Source of the DNA: Armigeres subalbatus
Taxonomy: Eukaryota; Arthropoda; Insecta; Diptera; Culicidae
DNA: 64,000 nucleotides
Direction: 5' to 3'
NCBI RefSeq assembly: GCF_024139115.2
Contig: NC_085141.1
Location: 170,760,994-170,824,993, forward strand
Both the position numbers and the translations under genes were made by a program. The first letter of the stretch is position 1, and every line of letters starts with the position of its first letter. This document shows, one piece after another, positions 21,461 through 31,975 of the stretch. Below the pieces are notes generated by a model. That model saw nothing but the letters and a program-made list of their open reading frames with translations, did no database searches and was not told where the DNA came from.

Positions 21461-23570
21461 CAGAGCCGTAGCGTGAACGCTCAGCGCCCTTGGCGAAACC
21501 TTTATTGGGCGCCCCTCACTTACAAAAGTAAAATATGTGCAGTATGTTTTATTTATTTAGGGAACAGTTTGAACCTTACCTTCAACAGAAGAAGGATTCA
21601 AAGGTTTGATTGTTCAAACATGCTTGCTAAATATCTAGAAAATTTCTAGAATTTTATGTTTATTATACAAATCTCTGGAAGATTTAATAAACTTACGCGA
21701 ATCTCAATAAAGAATTTATTCATGCCTTTTAGTTAAATGGGTTAATGAAAGTCAAATCTGAAATGCATCGATCTATACTCTGAATCAGAGCTTTAAATAA
21801 CCGAATGTTTTTGTTGAAGCCAATTAGCCTTCTTTGACACCCTCACTTCGTACATATTCATATCCGGCTGAACATTGACAATTTCCGATCAAATAAAAGT
21901 CAGTGAGTAAGTTAGATTTCGTAAGCTAATAAATTACTGTAAAACTAAACATTTAAATGATGATTTCAACAATTACTCACAAAGATCTGACCCCGACGTT
22001 AAACTGAGGGACAATTTTAGTGCCAAAAGTCAACATAGTCAAGGCCGATTATGTTTTCTTTGAACGCAGTGACCAATCTCAGTACCAATCAAATGAACGA
22101 ATATGTGAAGAAGAAAACTGAGTAAGTCATTCTATGTTTTGAATAGTCATGCGACGTTTGTCAATATTCGGCCCAAATGCTCTGGTCTGAATCGCTAACA
22201 AACCAATTCGAATCTATCCAACTCAGATCAATAAATGTGAGGAGTTAGATGTTCAAAGTCCAGATCCGTTATCGGACTCATAGTCGAATAAAGAAAAATC
22301 TTATTTTGGAAGGTTGATAGCCGGAATCGTGATTAGTTCTGTTTTGTGCGGTCCGAAAGTAAATCAATCAGTGCGCAATCAAACATGTTTCGAATCGGAC
22401 GCAGATCTTTCGCGAAATCCGGGTGATTAGGTATGTTTTGTGCGGACAAAAAGTAAATCAATCAGGGCGCGATCTTTCGTATTGGATGCAGAACTTTCAT
22501 GAAATCCGGATGTTTTGCTCTGTGCAATCGGAAAGTAAATAAATCACTTCGCAGTCGATCGTGTTTTGATTGCTCGTTTTCTCGTGTTTTCGCGTAGAAT
22601 GATTGCTCAATGATCGAGATGCTTAGTTCTGCTTTGTGCGGGTGAGGAAAATAATTATTTCGTCGCTTACCAAGGCGACTTCTTAACCAGCTATCCCTTT
22701 CCCGTGGCGTTCACGGAGATGCAGAGGATTCCTCGATCTCTTGTAGCAGTGGGTGTCAAACTGAATTTCCTCTCTTAATCCTTAATCAAACTGTGAAGAC
22801 GTGGCCGGCATAGTCTTGAATTAATGAAACTCCAAAGCTTGTAAAGTAAGAATGGTTTTCTAATCCCAAGAAGGCTATTCAATTGGTGAGCTGTGCTGTG
22901 CATATTTGTTGTTTCTCGGTCAATCACGACTAGCAACTAAGAAGTGTACAGTCAATCAAGCTAAGATAGGTTGATAGTCGGAGTCGCTATCGGACCCATT
23001 CTGATCAAGAAAAATTCACTGGACTTAAAAAACCAACTCTGGAGTGGGTCTGTCAGTGCATTGAATACACCATTCTACATAGTGCAGATAATGAAATCTA
23101 ACTCTGAAGTATGTTTACCGATAATCTAAGTCTTTATTAGATCTAGTCGGATCATTTCTGGAATATGCTGTTGGGTGGCTGAAATCGACATCAGACCTAT
23201 TTGGATTGGAAAACTTCTGGACCTAGTTGGTTCAACAAAATCCAACACCAAAGTGGGTTGGTCGATGGTTGGAGTCACCTTCGGATGGATGATCATTATT
23301 TTAAGAAATGTAGAGGATGATAGTTGTCAGAGCCTAGACCAATCCATGAGACGAGTTGATGTGAAAGAACAGATTGTTTTTTGTTTGTTAAAAACTACCC
23401 AAAATATCTGTCCCACAAATTTTGAACTTTGTAGGTCGATTTATTATTTATCGGTGCATTAACTAATGAAATTGTCCAATTTCTCATAGCGTTATTATTG
23501 ATTTCAGCGCCCCCTAAAGACTGGCGCCCTTGGCGGGGGCCAACCTGGCCAACCTCACGCTACGGCGTTG
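21461..23570. mobile_element. hAT-like non-autonomous element, 2.1 kb
   Basis: The left terminus CAGAGCCGTAGCGTGA is inverted at the right terminus (CAACGCCGTAGCGTGA read on the minus strand). Subterminal CGCCCTTGGCG words occur on both sides. The 8-bp flanks CCAATAGC and CCTATAGT match at six of eight positions, fitting an aged hAT-type 8-bp TSD, and CAGAG is a typical hAT start. No hAT transposase domain is visible; the only frame of note (23175-23462) is featureless. Another element sits inside at about 22330-22967. Confidence 0.65.
22330..22967 (+). mobile_element. SINE-like element nested in hAT-like DNA
   Basis: Its flanks AGGTTGATAGCCGGAATCG (22311-22329) and AGGTTGATAGTCGGAGTCG (22968-22986) match 17 of 19 and look like an aged TSD. 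The first part holds three degenerate units of about 85 bp around GTAAATCAATCAGTGCG (near 22362, 22451 and 22534). The end reads AGTCAATCAAGCT, like the tail of the composite SINE at 4059. I see no tRNA-like module. It is probably a relative of the 4059 family. Confidence 0.55.
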
Positions 23571-25231
23571 CCTATAGTTACACTTTTTCGTTACACTTCG
23601 GTTTATGGGAAAGGCAAACCTAAATGATAAGGTTGACATAATTTACGCAATATAAAACTTATACCTCTAAGAAAAAATCCCATTCAAGTTTTTGAACAAT
23701 AAAATGGAACATTGGAATTTCTTTCACGCCAAGTGGCATAGAAATCCATGAAGGTTGGAACTAGTATAATACTGATCAATTTTGACTACTCTGTATGTAT
23801 GTAAGGAAATATAATCAATTTCGATATTCGACTTTTCACCCTCTTGGTTCTGATTCTTACGTTGCAATGCGGCATCTAGATTGAGTAGCTAGTGTCACAC
23901 CGGCACATGCGGCGCACAATTTGAATATTATCACATGCTTAGTTTTGACCACACGGCAATCCCGGTACTGGACCGACATGCACAAAACAAACAAAAGGGG
24001 ACAACCGGAACCGGACGATCTTCTTATGCTTGTGCAGTTCAATTCCAAAGGTGTCACTGCAAATCCGCCAGAACGAGCTGCGAGATATCTTCTGCTACCG
24101 GTCATCCAAAGTCAAATAGCAGGGGACTTTCAATCCGATATCGATGGGGTATTTCGTGATTGAAAACCCATTCCAACCGAGCGATGAAATCGCTGAACGA
24201 TTGCTGAGGGAAAGAAATTTCCTTTTTGTGAGCTGCTGGGCTTTATGTTGATGTTTCCAATTTTTATTGTTTCTAAATATGTGTCGTTTTATTGGATGGT
24301 GATCCTTTTTTCCCGGATAGAATTATAAGCAGGTTTTCTTTTAGAGTACCCAATACCCATTGCCATTGTAAGGGTAAGAGGAGGTTGTCAAAAAAAAGCC
24401 ATCGCTATGAAGAGCGAGAGACAAATTGAATCCCATTTGAGGATTTCATTCGAAATTATTTCGATATTTATTGAAATTGTGTGCCGATTCGATTCTATTC
24501 TGTGGCTGTTTCTGGTGTGTATTTTTTTAGGGCGGGATGGTATCGGTCAAAAGGGTTTGCAAATGGCTAATGGTTTGGGATGATTTTCATCGCAGACATT
24601 AGGCAGGATATGGCGTGTGATGATAAATATAAATCTCGTTATGACTACCTCTACAGATTATGCTGGAGTTTTGAGTCCGATTGCATACAAAAGAATGTGG
24701 ACACAGGTTATCAGATAAATGGAGAGAGAAAAAACCGATGTCAGGCGCACCTACATCGGGGATGATGGCTGAAATAAATCTAAATTCGATTTGAATTTTT
24801 AGAAATCTAATTTTCACCAATGGTACACAGGTTTGGCTAATAAATTTGTGCTTCCAATTTATTAAATACATATTTGCGGTGCATCAAATTGAATTCTCAT
24901 TTAGATAACATTTATATATTTCGAGCATGGTGCGGGAAAACCAGTTAGCGCTTGTGGTGGCAGATTTGAAATAATTTTCGCTCCAATTTTTAGATTTCAC
25001 TGTTGATTGGCGTTAAAATGATTAATTAGTGCCCGTTGAATTGAGCCGAGCTTTTCGTCAAGGGTTGGAAAACATTTGTCATCAAAATGACTATTACACA
25101 ATGTTTGCTATGTTCGATGGATCGAATGTCTGTTAAAATGATTGGGATGACAATTTCTCACATATTGTGTTAGCATTAAAATGTAAGTTTTAATTTTTAC
25201 GTTCTTCAGGACCATATATTCATCACAAACC
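23571..25231. other. No recognisable gene
   Basis: Frames at 23857-24105 (minus), 23921-24163 (plus) and 24599-24871 (minus) overlap and lack domains. I cannot assign a function or a repeat family here. Confidence 0.4.
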
Positions 25232-25492
25232 TATACTGCCGCTAACCGCAAGTCGGGCACATCTGGAAAAACGTGCAAATGAGAAAACCGCTTGCAAAGT
25301 TTTCTCGTCAAAAATTGTGTATAAGTAATTTTGATCAGCTTCAAAAGCCACACACCAAAGATTGTTTGAATATTTAATGGATCATAGTGACTACAAAGTG
25401 AAAAACTCACTTGCCGTTTTGGAAATCGCAATGTGACTGACTTGCGATTACTTTTCATCTCAATGAGAAAAGTAACCGCAAGTCAGTCACAT
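25232..25492. repeat. CGCAAGTC repeat ending in long palindrome
   Basis: It begins ACTGCCGCTAACCGCAAGTC and ends in a near-perfect 62-nt palindrome (25431-25492) with arms of about 28 nt starting ATGTGACTGACTTGCGATTA. A related copy on the other strand is at 30380-30575. It is likely a non-autonomous inverted-repeat element, possibly two copies joined head to head at the palindrome. Confidence 0.65.
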
Positions 25493-26754
25493 TCCGTCGA
25501 GAAAAACTCAAATTTGTAAAAAACAAAAATAATGCTCTAATAACAAACATGGTGAAGCATGCAATCTGAACATTTTGAAACTCTTGAATGCTTAGAAAGC
25601 CCACATCGCAAATTTTCGTGATATCGTGATGGTAGTCCGTTATAGGCATAACATAATGTCGGTAATGTAGTAAGGCTTGTGCGCGATAAGATCTGGACAC
25701 CTTTACAAACGTATAACTTTTGAAATACCTCATCAACGAGTGAAATAGTTTGTAGTGTGATGAATGTATGTCCTTACTTACTGAAAATATATTTCTTATA
25801 ATTGTTACAAGTACTTACTTAGTGAATGAGCGTCAAAGAAATTGGAGATTCAAAAAAGCAATTGTGTGCAGCCGCAATAAAAATTCGGGACTCTCAATCC
25901 GGAAACTGGCTGAAAACTTTTTGTATTCATGTGAACACTGCTCATAGCGTTTTGAAATTTGTCGATGCTTGTTTGACAATATCTAACATGTCGGAGAGTG
26001 GAACAAAAACGGATTTTATGAACCGCCAGCAGGTCTAGAATGTCTAGAGGCTCAGGAATCAAGAATGTTTAGGCTTTCCAAGAAATCAATGTTTTGATGG
26101 TTTTATGGGTTTCCTTAAGGTTATTGAGCATTTCCAGGAAGTACGCAATGGTTTCTTTTAAAAATATTTCTGGATTCTCAAAAGAATGTTTGAGATTCTA
26201 TATGACTTTCTGTAGAAAACAAAAAATGTTGAAATCTGCGAATATGATTAATTATAAGTTTATAAAAAGTCTTAGCTATTAATTCTACCAAGTTTAGATA
26301 AATTGTTGGAAGTTCATTGTAAAACCATAATCATCCCTAATTCCACATATTTTGTCCGAAATAAGACCCGGGACTTTAGAGCATTCATGAACGGTCAAAA
26401 GATTTCTAAGCCATTCGTAGCTATCCATATGCATTTCTGAGGATTTCTGAAAGATAATGAACATTTCTTGAAATTAGTGGCTTTGCATTTCTCTGGTTCA
26501 TAGCTTGTTGGAAATATCTCATGCTTCTTAAGAATCCCGCTACGTCATTTCTGCTACTCGTCATTTTGTCCCAAGGCCCACCCATGTTTTGGCACGTGGG
26601 CGTGTCTGTAAGCATGACTATCATTGGTTTTTGCACTCATTGGGAACCCTGCTAATAATACAAATAGTAGCAACTTTATTGTAAATGATTCTATTAGTTG
26701 ATGAATCTGTTCTTTGTGGTTGTTCGATTGAAACTGCTCCGCTAATTTTGAATT
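25493..26754. other. No recognisable gene
   Basis: AT-rich. Short frames on both strands (25455-25736, 25826-26062, 26094-26282, 26421-26636) show no domain. Confidence 0.4.
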
Positions 26755-26961
26755 GTAAATTGTTGCTGCTTGATCGTTAAATATTATCTATAACTTCTAT
26801 ATCTGGATGCTGTTCTGATCTACTGTGCTGTTCAATTTCATTGCGATTCGCTCGTGGGAAGTCCGTCAAATTCCGCTGAAATATTTGTGCGTAGAAACTC
26901 TATCATCGCTCTACCTACAAGCCACCATTTCATCATATAGAGAGTGATCAGGATCGCAACA

Positions 26962-28305
26962 ATGCAGTGCAACAAGTGTTCGTGCACCATTGATCGAAAT
27001 AACGAGCGCTACACAATATGTGAGGGAGCATGTGCCAACAGAGCGTTAATGAATAAGGCTTCCAATGAATGATTAAATTTGTTATGATTATATCATTCAA
27101 CTCTATGATTAATGATTATGATTAATGATTTATTCATTTTGACAATGATTAATGAATATGATTAACGATTAAATTATTTTTGACAATGATTAACGATAAT
27201 GATTAATGAATAAAACGTTTGGAGTATGATTAACGATTACCGATCGTGATTAAATGTCGACAAAATATGTATAAGATTAATGATTAACGATCGATATGAT
27301 TAATGATTAATGATTATGAATAATCAAATTGAATATTGATCAATAATCAAGTATGCTTTCTACCAAATTGGGTTATTGAAAGGTATAAAAGTTGTATGAT
27401 TATGATTGAAGACTATTGAATAAAAGCAATGTATGCGATGATTAATGAATAACCTCAAAAGTCAAAACAATTATGAATATCATTAGTGATTAATGATTAA
27501 ATGTAAAATTCTATGATTAACGATAAGCAATTAAATCATATTTTGTATGATTATAAATAGTGAATAATGATCAAATAACCGATTATTCATTAATCATGAT
27601 TAAATCTATGATTAATCACTAATGCTCTGTGCCAAGCGATATCACGCTACATGCGTTGGTCTGTCGGAGGCAACAGTGAGCGCGCTTTTCTCTAAAAACG
27701 TCCTGTGGATGTGCGACCAATGTTTGCTGGATTTTTGTACTGTTCGTGATGCCAACAGTTCTAATGAGATCATCCGTGAAGAAGATATTGAGACTTGCTG
27801 TAAACATCAAACGACTTGTGAAACCGAAATTGAAGAACTCAAAGAAAAGGTGGACAATATCATCTACACGCTCGCTGCGATGGCAACTCAAAACACACAG
27901 CTACAGCCAACCCCGGACAATGGACACCACTCAACCCCTGTTTCAACTTCAGTGCATTTTAGTAATTTGTTAAATGGGACTAAAAATGGGAATGAATCTA
28001 TGAGTGACAACAGTGATTTGGCCCAATCTGATTTCGATGATACATTTTCTCTCTTTGTTACGAATATTGACCGTGCAGCAAAAGAAACCGATGTAGAAAG
28101 ACTAGTGTGTTCCTGTTTGAATATTGTTGATAGTAGTAATATTAGGGTACGTAGGCTTGTATCGAAACAAAGATTGCATGAGCAAGATTACATATCTTTC
28201 AAGATTGTGTTAGATAAGAAGTTGAATCCGTCAACTTGGCCGAGAAATGTAAAGTTCAGGGAATTTGAAAATCGACGTACTGTTTGGAAACCCAAACATA
28301 CCTAA
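26962..28305 (+). pseudogene. PHD-like zinc-finger ORF1, interrupted
   Basis: The frame begins MQCNKCSCTIDRNNERYTIC, is cut at 27038 by an AT-rich insert, and resumes at about 27634 with AKRYHATCVGLS and WMCDQCLLDF. The spacing of Cys and His (CNKC, C...C, H..C, W-MCDQC) is PHD-finger-like, as known in ORF1 of CR1-type LINEs. A predicted coiled-coil-like Glu/Lys stretch follows (near EIEELKEKVDNII), then a conserved C-terminal part FVTNIDRAAKETDVERLVCS up to WKPKHT. The likely role was binding LINE RNA. The insert breaks the protein, and the ATG at 27622 is created by the insert junction. Confidence 0.75.
27039..27627. mobile_element. AT-rich hAT-like insert of ATTAATGATT repeats
   Basis: A 589-bp insert splits ORF1 between direct repeats TGTGCCAA (27031-27038 and 27628-27635). 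Its ends are CAGAGCGTTAATGA and, inverted, GAGCATTAGTGA. The 8-bp TSD and CAGAGC start suggest a hAT-type non-autonomous element. Nearly all of its interior consists of irregular ATGATTAATGATTA-like words, so it is a mobile element that is itself mostly repeat. The true boundary at the right end is ambiguous by 2 bp (CTC or CTCTG). Confidence 0.7.
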
Positions 28306-28766
28306 TTGAATTGTATGCTTCAACATATGCTTTAACGTGTTGTTGAATATTTAACTGTAATAATTTTGTCTATGGACACTGTTGGATAGCTCATTTAAAT
28401 TGCACTGTTCATAAATGTACTCGTTGATGTTATGTATTAGTGTTTAGTATTAAGAAATTATTTCAATAAGACTCTAGAAGTCAGTTGAAAGTTAATAATA
28501 AAATAAATAAATAAATAAATAAAATCATTCTCAAATTTTAAAAAGGCGCTCACCGAGCAACCTCGCTTGTGATTTTGAAGGATAGCATCGCAACTCATAT
28601 GAATAACATTCGGAAATCACGCCTTATTCTCATCAATTAATTTTATTGATAAAATGGTAAAAAAACAAGGCGTAAGTGAATCAAAGCCCTGAAGTAAATC
28701 AGTTTAAAATCCAACTCATTCTCTGGGTGAGAAATTAGAATGATTCCACAATAGTAAGTTCGTTGT

Positions 28767-30020
28767 GATATCCCAGATCATCTTCCGTCGTCTGTCACCA
28801 TTAGTGAACGAGTTCGTGGGAAGTTACCAAGCCGGCTTCGTTGACGGCCGCTCGACAACGGACCAGATCTTTACTGTACGGCAAATCCTTCAAAAATGCC
28901 GTGAATACCAGGTCCCAACGCACCATCTGTTCGTTGATTTCAAGGCGGCATACGACAGTATAGACCGCGTAGAGCTATGGAAAATTATGGACGAGAATAG
29001 CTTCCCTGGAAAGCTTACCAGACTGATCAAAGCAACGGTGGATGGTGTGCAAAACTGTGTGAAGATCTCGGGCGAACACTCTAGTTCGTTCGAATCGCGC
29101 CGGGGACTAAGACAAGGTGATGGACTTTCGTGCCTGTTGTTCAACATTGCGCTAGAAGGTGTCATGCGGAGAGCCGGGTGTAACAGCCGGGGAACGATTT
29201 TCAACAGATCCAGTCAATTTATTTGCTTCGCCGATGACATGGACATTGTCGGCCGAACATTTGCAAAGGTGGCAGAACTGTACACCCGCCTGAAACGTGA
29301 AGCAACAAAAGTTGGACTGGTGGTGAATGCGTCAAAGACAAAGTACATGCTTGTGGGTGGAACCGAGCGCGACAGGGTCCGCCTGGGAAGCAGTGTTACG
29401 ATAGACGGGGATACCTTCGAGGTGGTCGAGGAATTCGTCTACCTCGGATCCTTGCTAACGGCTGACAACAACGTTAGTCGTGAAATACGAAGGCGCATCA
29501 TCTGTGGAAGTCGGGCCTACTACGGGCTCCAGAAGAAACTGCGGTCGAAAAGATTCGCCACCGCACCAAATGTGTCATGTACAAGACGTTAATAAGACCG
29601 GTAGTCCTCTACGGACATGAAACATGGACAATGCTCGAGGAGGACTTGCAAGCACTCGGAGTATTCGAGAGACGGGTGCTTAGGACCATCTTTGGCGGTG
29701 TACAAGAAGACGGTGTGTGGCGGCGAAGAATGAACCATGAGCTCGCCCAGCTCTACGGCGAACCCAGTATCCAGAAAGTAGCTAAAGCCGGAAGGGTACG
29801 ATGGGCAGGGCATGTTGCAAGAATGCCGGACAGCAACCCTGCAAAGATGGTGTTCGCTTCCGATCCGGCAGGTACGAGACGACGTGGAGCGCAGCGAGCG
29901 AGATGGGCAGACCAGGTGCAGAACGACTTGGCGAGCGTGGGGCGTATTCGAGGATGGAGAGATGCGGCCTCGAACCGTGTATTGTGGCGTCAAATTGTTG
30001 ATTCAGTGTTATCTGTATAG
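28767..30020 (+). pseudogene. Reverse transcriptase fragment, RTE-like
   Basis: Two overlapping frames (28765-29592 and 29577-30020) together encode the RT core and C-terminal domain of one protein. Motifs in order are YQAGFVDGRSTTDQ, LFVDFKAAYDSIDR (catalytic Asp), RQGDGLSCLLFNIALEG, the catalytic FADD in ICFADDMDIVG, VNASKTKYM, and a C-terminal block WRRRMNHELAQLYGEPS, RWAGHVARM, RRRGAQRARW. A small frameshift at about 29545-29560 separates the two parts (RSKRFATAP where another frame gives IRHRTKCVMYKTL). The endonuclease is absent through truncation. It copied RNA into DNA for its own transposition. Clade assignment to RTE is by resemblance only. Confidence 0.85.
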
Positions 30021-30042
30021 ATGTAGACTAAATAAATGAATG
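28767..30042 (+). mobile_element. 5'-truncated RTE-like LINE with 11-bp TSD
   Basis: The insertion is bounded by AAGTTCGTTGT at 28756-28766 and 30043-30053. It begins inside the RT domain and ends in a short AAATAAATGAATG-type tail, typical of target-primed reverse transcription with 5' truncation. Coding content is described separately. Confidence 0.85.
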
Positions 30043-30379
30043 AAGTTCGTTGTTTATTAAGTAAAATGGGAAGTAAACATCACCTTAAAAAAATCTCTAT
30101 TATCATAAACTAAAACATATTCCAAAGAACTTTTGCTATTTATATGTAGCGTGCAAGTTTCAACACGTTATATTGGAATTTACTGATGCAACGTATATTC
30201 CTATATGTATGCATTAATCTTAAATTCGTTATAACTTCCCACCACAACATAAATCAAAATTACAAATGTTTACATAATTTTTTTCCGTATTTTTCTTTTG
30301 AAACTATTTGTTTTTGTATTTGAGAGGTGTTCTGAGCACATGTATTGAACAAATAAGGCCAATTTGTATGCCATTCTAC

Positions 30380-30575
30380 GAAGTGACTCGATGTGACTGA
30401 CTTGCGATTACTTTTCCATATGGGACAATTTGACTTGGTATTTTTTTCCACTTTTCTAGAACAAACTTCTCGCATAGAATAGCCTAACGCATAGTACATG
30501 TGAAAATAAAGTGAAATATGATAATTACTCAAAATTGCCAAAAGTTCAGATGTGCTCGACTAGCGGTTAGCGGCA
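30380..30575 (-). repeat. Related copy of 25232-type repeat
   Basis: In minus orientation it begins ACTGCCGCTAACCGCTAGTC and ends CGCAAGTCAGTCACATCG. The ends match those of the element at 25232-25492 but the middle differs, suggesting a family with conserved termini and variable interior. Confidence 0.65.
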
Positions 30576-30584
30576 GTATAACAT

Positions 30585-30655
30585 TTGGTCTAAAAACATT
30601 TTGTCGAAAGTCATTTCGTTGAAAAACATTCGGTCGAAATTTATTTTTCGGTTGA
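30585..30655. repeat. TCGAAA-type short repeats
   Basis: ATTTTGTCGAAAGTCATTTC followed by variants of CATTCGGTCGAAA repeats several times within 70 bp. Simple dispersed motif; no gene. Confidence 0.6.
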
Positions 30656-31089
30656 CTACTAACGTGGGACATTTAGTTGTATCCTTGGTTGTAACTGAAT
30701 TTTATACTAAACCTGGATGTAGGATCATTCAGAGATATGCAAAAGCGGCCATCTTGAGAAAATCGAGCTTGAAAATTGAAAACTGTAACAATTTGAGTCA
30801 AATCAACAATGTTGTTGTTACAGATTGTATTGTAATGATTGCAGAAGTATTGCGTTTGTAATGATAGATATTTAAAAAAAAAATTTGTTGAATTAACAAT
30901 ATGTTATACTTCCGCAAGTAGAAGCGCATTTTTATTTTAGTGATAATGCACTGTCTGAGGATGGATAACATAATCAAAAAGTGCCATCAAATGCAAAGTC
31001 ATGTACAAACAACAACAACAAATTTGGTATAGCCGACAAATCAAGAACTAAAGGAATCGCAAGCAAAAGGCACACAAAATCATAACAGT

Positions 31090-31975
31090 GAAAATTTATT
31101 ATTTTACTTGGACTTTTGCGATCAGCTGAATTACGCTATCACTGACACTTTTGAAGGCTACATTTCAAACACTGAGAGCGAAATAAAGTCCTGTCCAAAG
31201 ATCTTCTTTAATTACGTAAAAACTAAACTGAAATCTAGTAACTTTCCATCAATTCTGCACCTTGACGGAAATATTGGGGATAGCTCGGTAAAGAACTGTA
31301 ATCTTTTTGCAATTTTTTTTTCCAAGAAATCTATTTTACATTTTCAGAAAATGATCGCGAACGAGACTATTTTCCATTTTACCCAGACTTTTCAAATGAT
31401 ATTGGAGTGAATTAGCTTCAAGTTCAGGATATTTGGCAGGCCCTTCGAAGTTTAGACGCCTCGAAAGATCCTGGACGTGATGGAATCCCTCCTCTATTTA
31501 TGAAAACCCTAGCAATGGAACTAACCTTCTTCGGAATAATTTGTTGTATTATTTCTAATGCTTTCGGCTTCGTAGAGTTTTTAATTAAACGTTTGAGCCT
31601 AATAAATAAATGAAATGGTTAAAAAAATGGAACTAACCGCTCCATTATTTTAGCTATTTAATATGTCACTAGAATCTGGAGAATTCCCAAATATAAGGAA
31701 AAAATAATTTTTGATACCCATTTTCTAATCTGGTAAAAATCAGTCATACATAATTATCGTGGAGTAGCCACTTTATACCCAGATATACCCATGCTTCTAT
31801 TCAAATTGAAAAAAAAAACTGGAATTGAGCCGGGACTACTTAAATGGCTTGAATCCTACTTAACTGATCGCCAATTGACTATAAAATTTAACAACAATAG
31901 GTCAAAACCCATTCAAACCATTTCCGGTGCCCCCCTGGGCTCTCATTTGGGGCCTCTATCCAGTTTTCCGTGAGT
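31090..31975 (+). pseudogene. Decayed CR1/L2- or Jockey-like RT fragment
   Basis: Pieces in several frames align with the start of an RT domain. They include IFFNYVKTKLKSSNFPSILH and NLFAIFFSKK (31108-31410), then WQALRSLDASKDPGRDGIPP (from about 31430), MELTAPLF and NMSLESGEFP (from about 31628). Further on are LLFKLKKKTGIEPGLLKWLE, SYLTDRQLTIKFN and GAPLGSHLGPL (31791-31973). Frameshifts and stops separate them, a large part between 31745 and 31790 is deleted, and the catalytic YADD region is not reached. A 102-bp insertion lies at 31526-31627 between copies of ATGGAACTAACC. It carries an AATAAATAAA tail and looks like a small retroposed LINE end. Confidence 0.8.

Larger units (their letters stand above)
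26755..28521 (+). mobile_element. ORF1-only LINE derivative, copy 1
   Basis: The element runs from GTTGCTGCTTGATCGTTAAA through a 5' leader, an ORF1 starting at 26962, a 3' untranslated region of about 200 bp and an AATA-repeat tail ending at about 28521. No endonuclease or RT sequence exists between the ORF1 stop (28305) and the tail. Without the 589-bp insert at 27039-27627 it is about 1.18 kb, the same as copy 2 at 40141-41485 without its own insert. Both copies read through the same sequence from ORF1 into the 3' region. This fits a non-autonomous family made from a CR1/L2-type LINE that lost ORF2. Confidence 0.75.
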
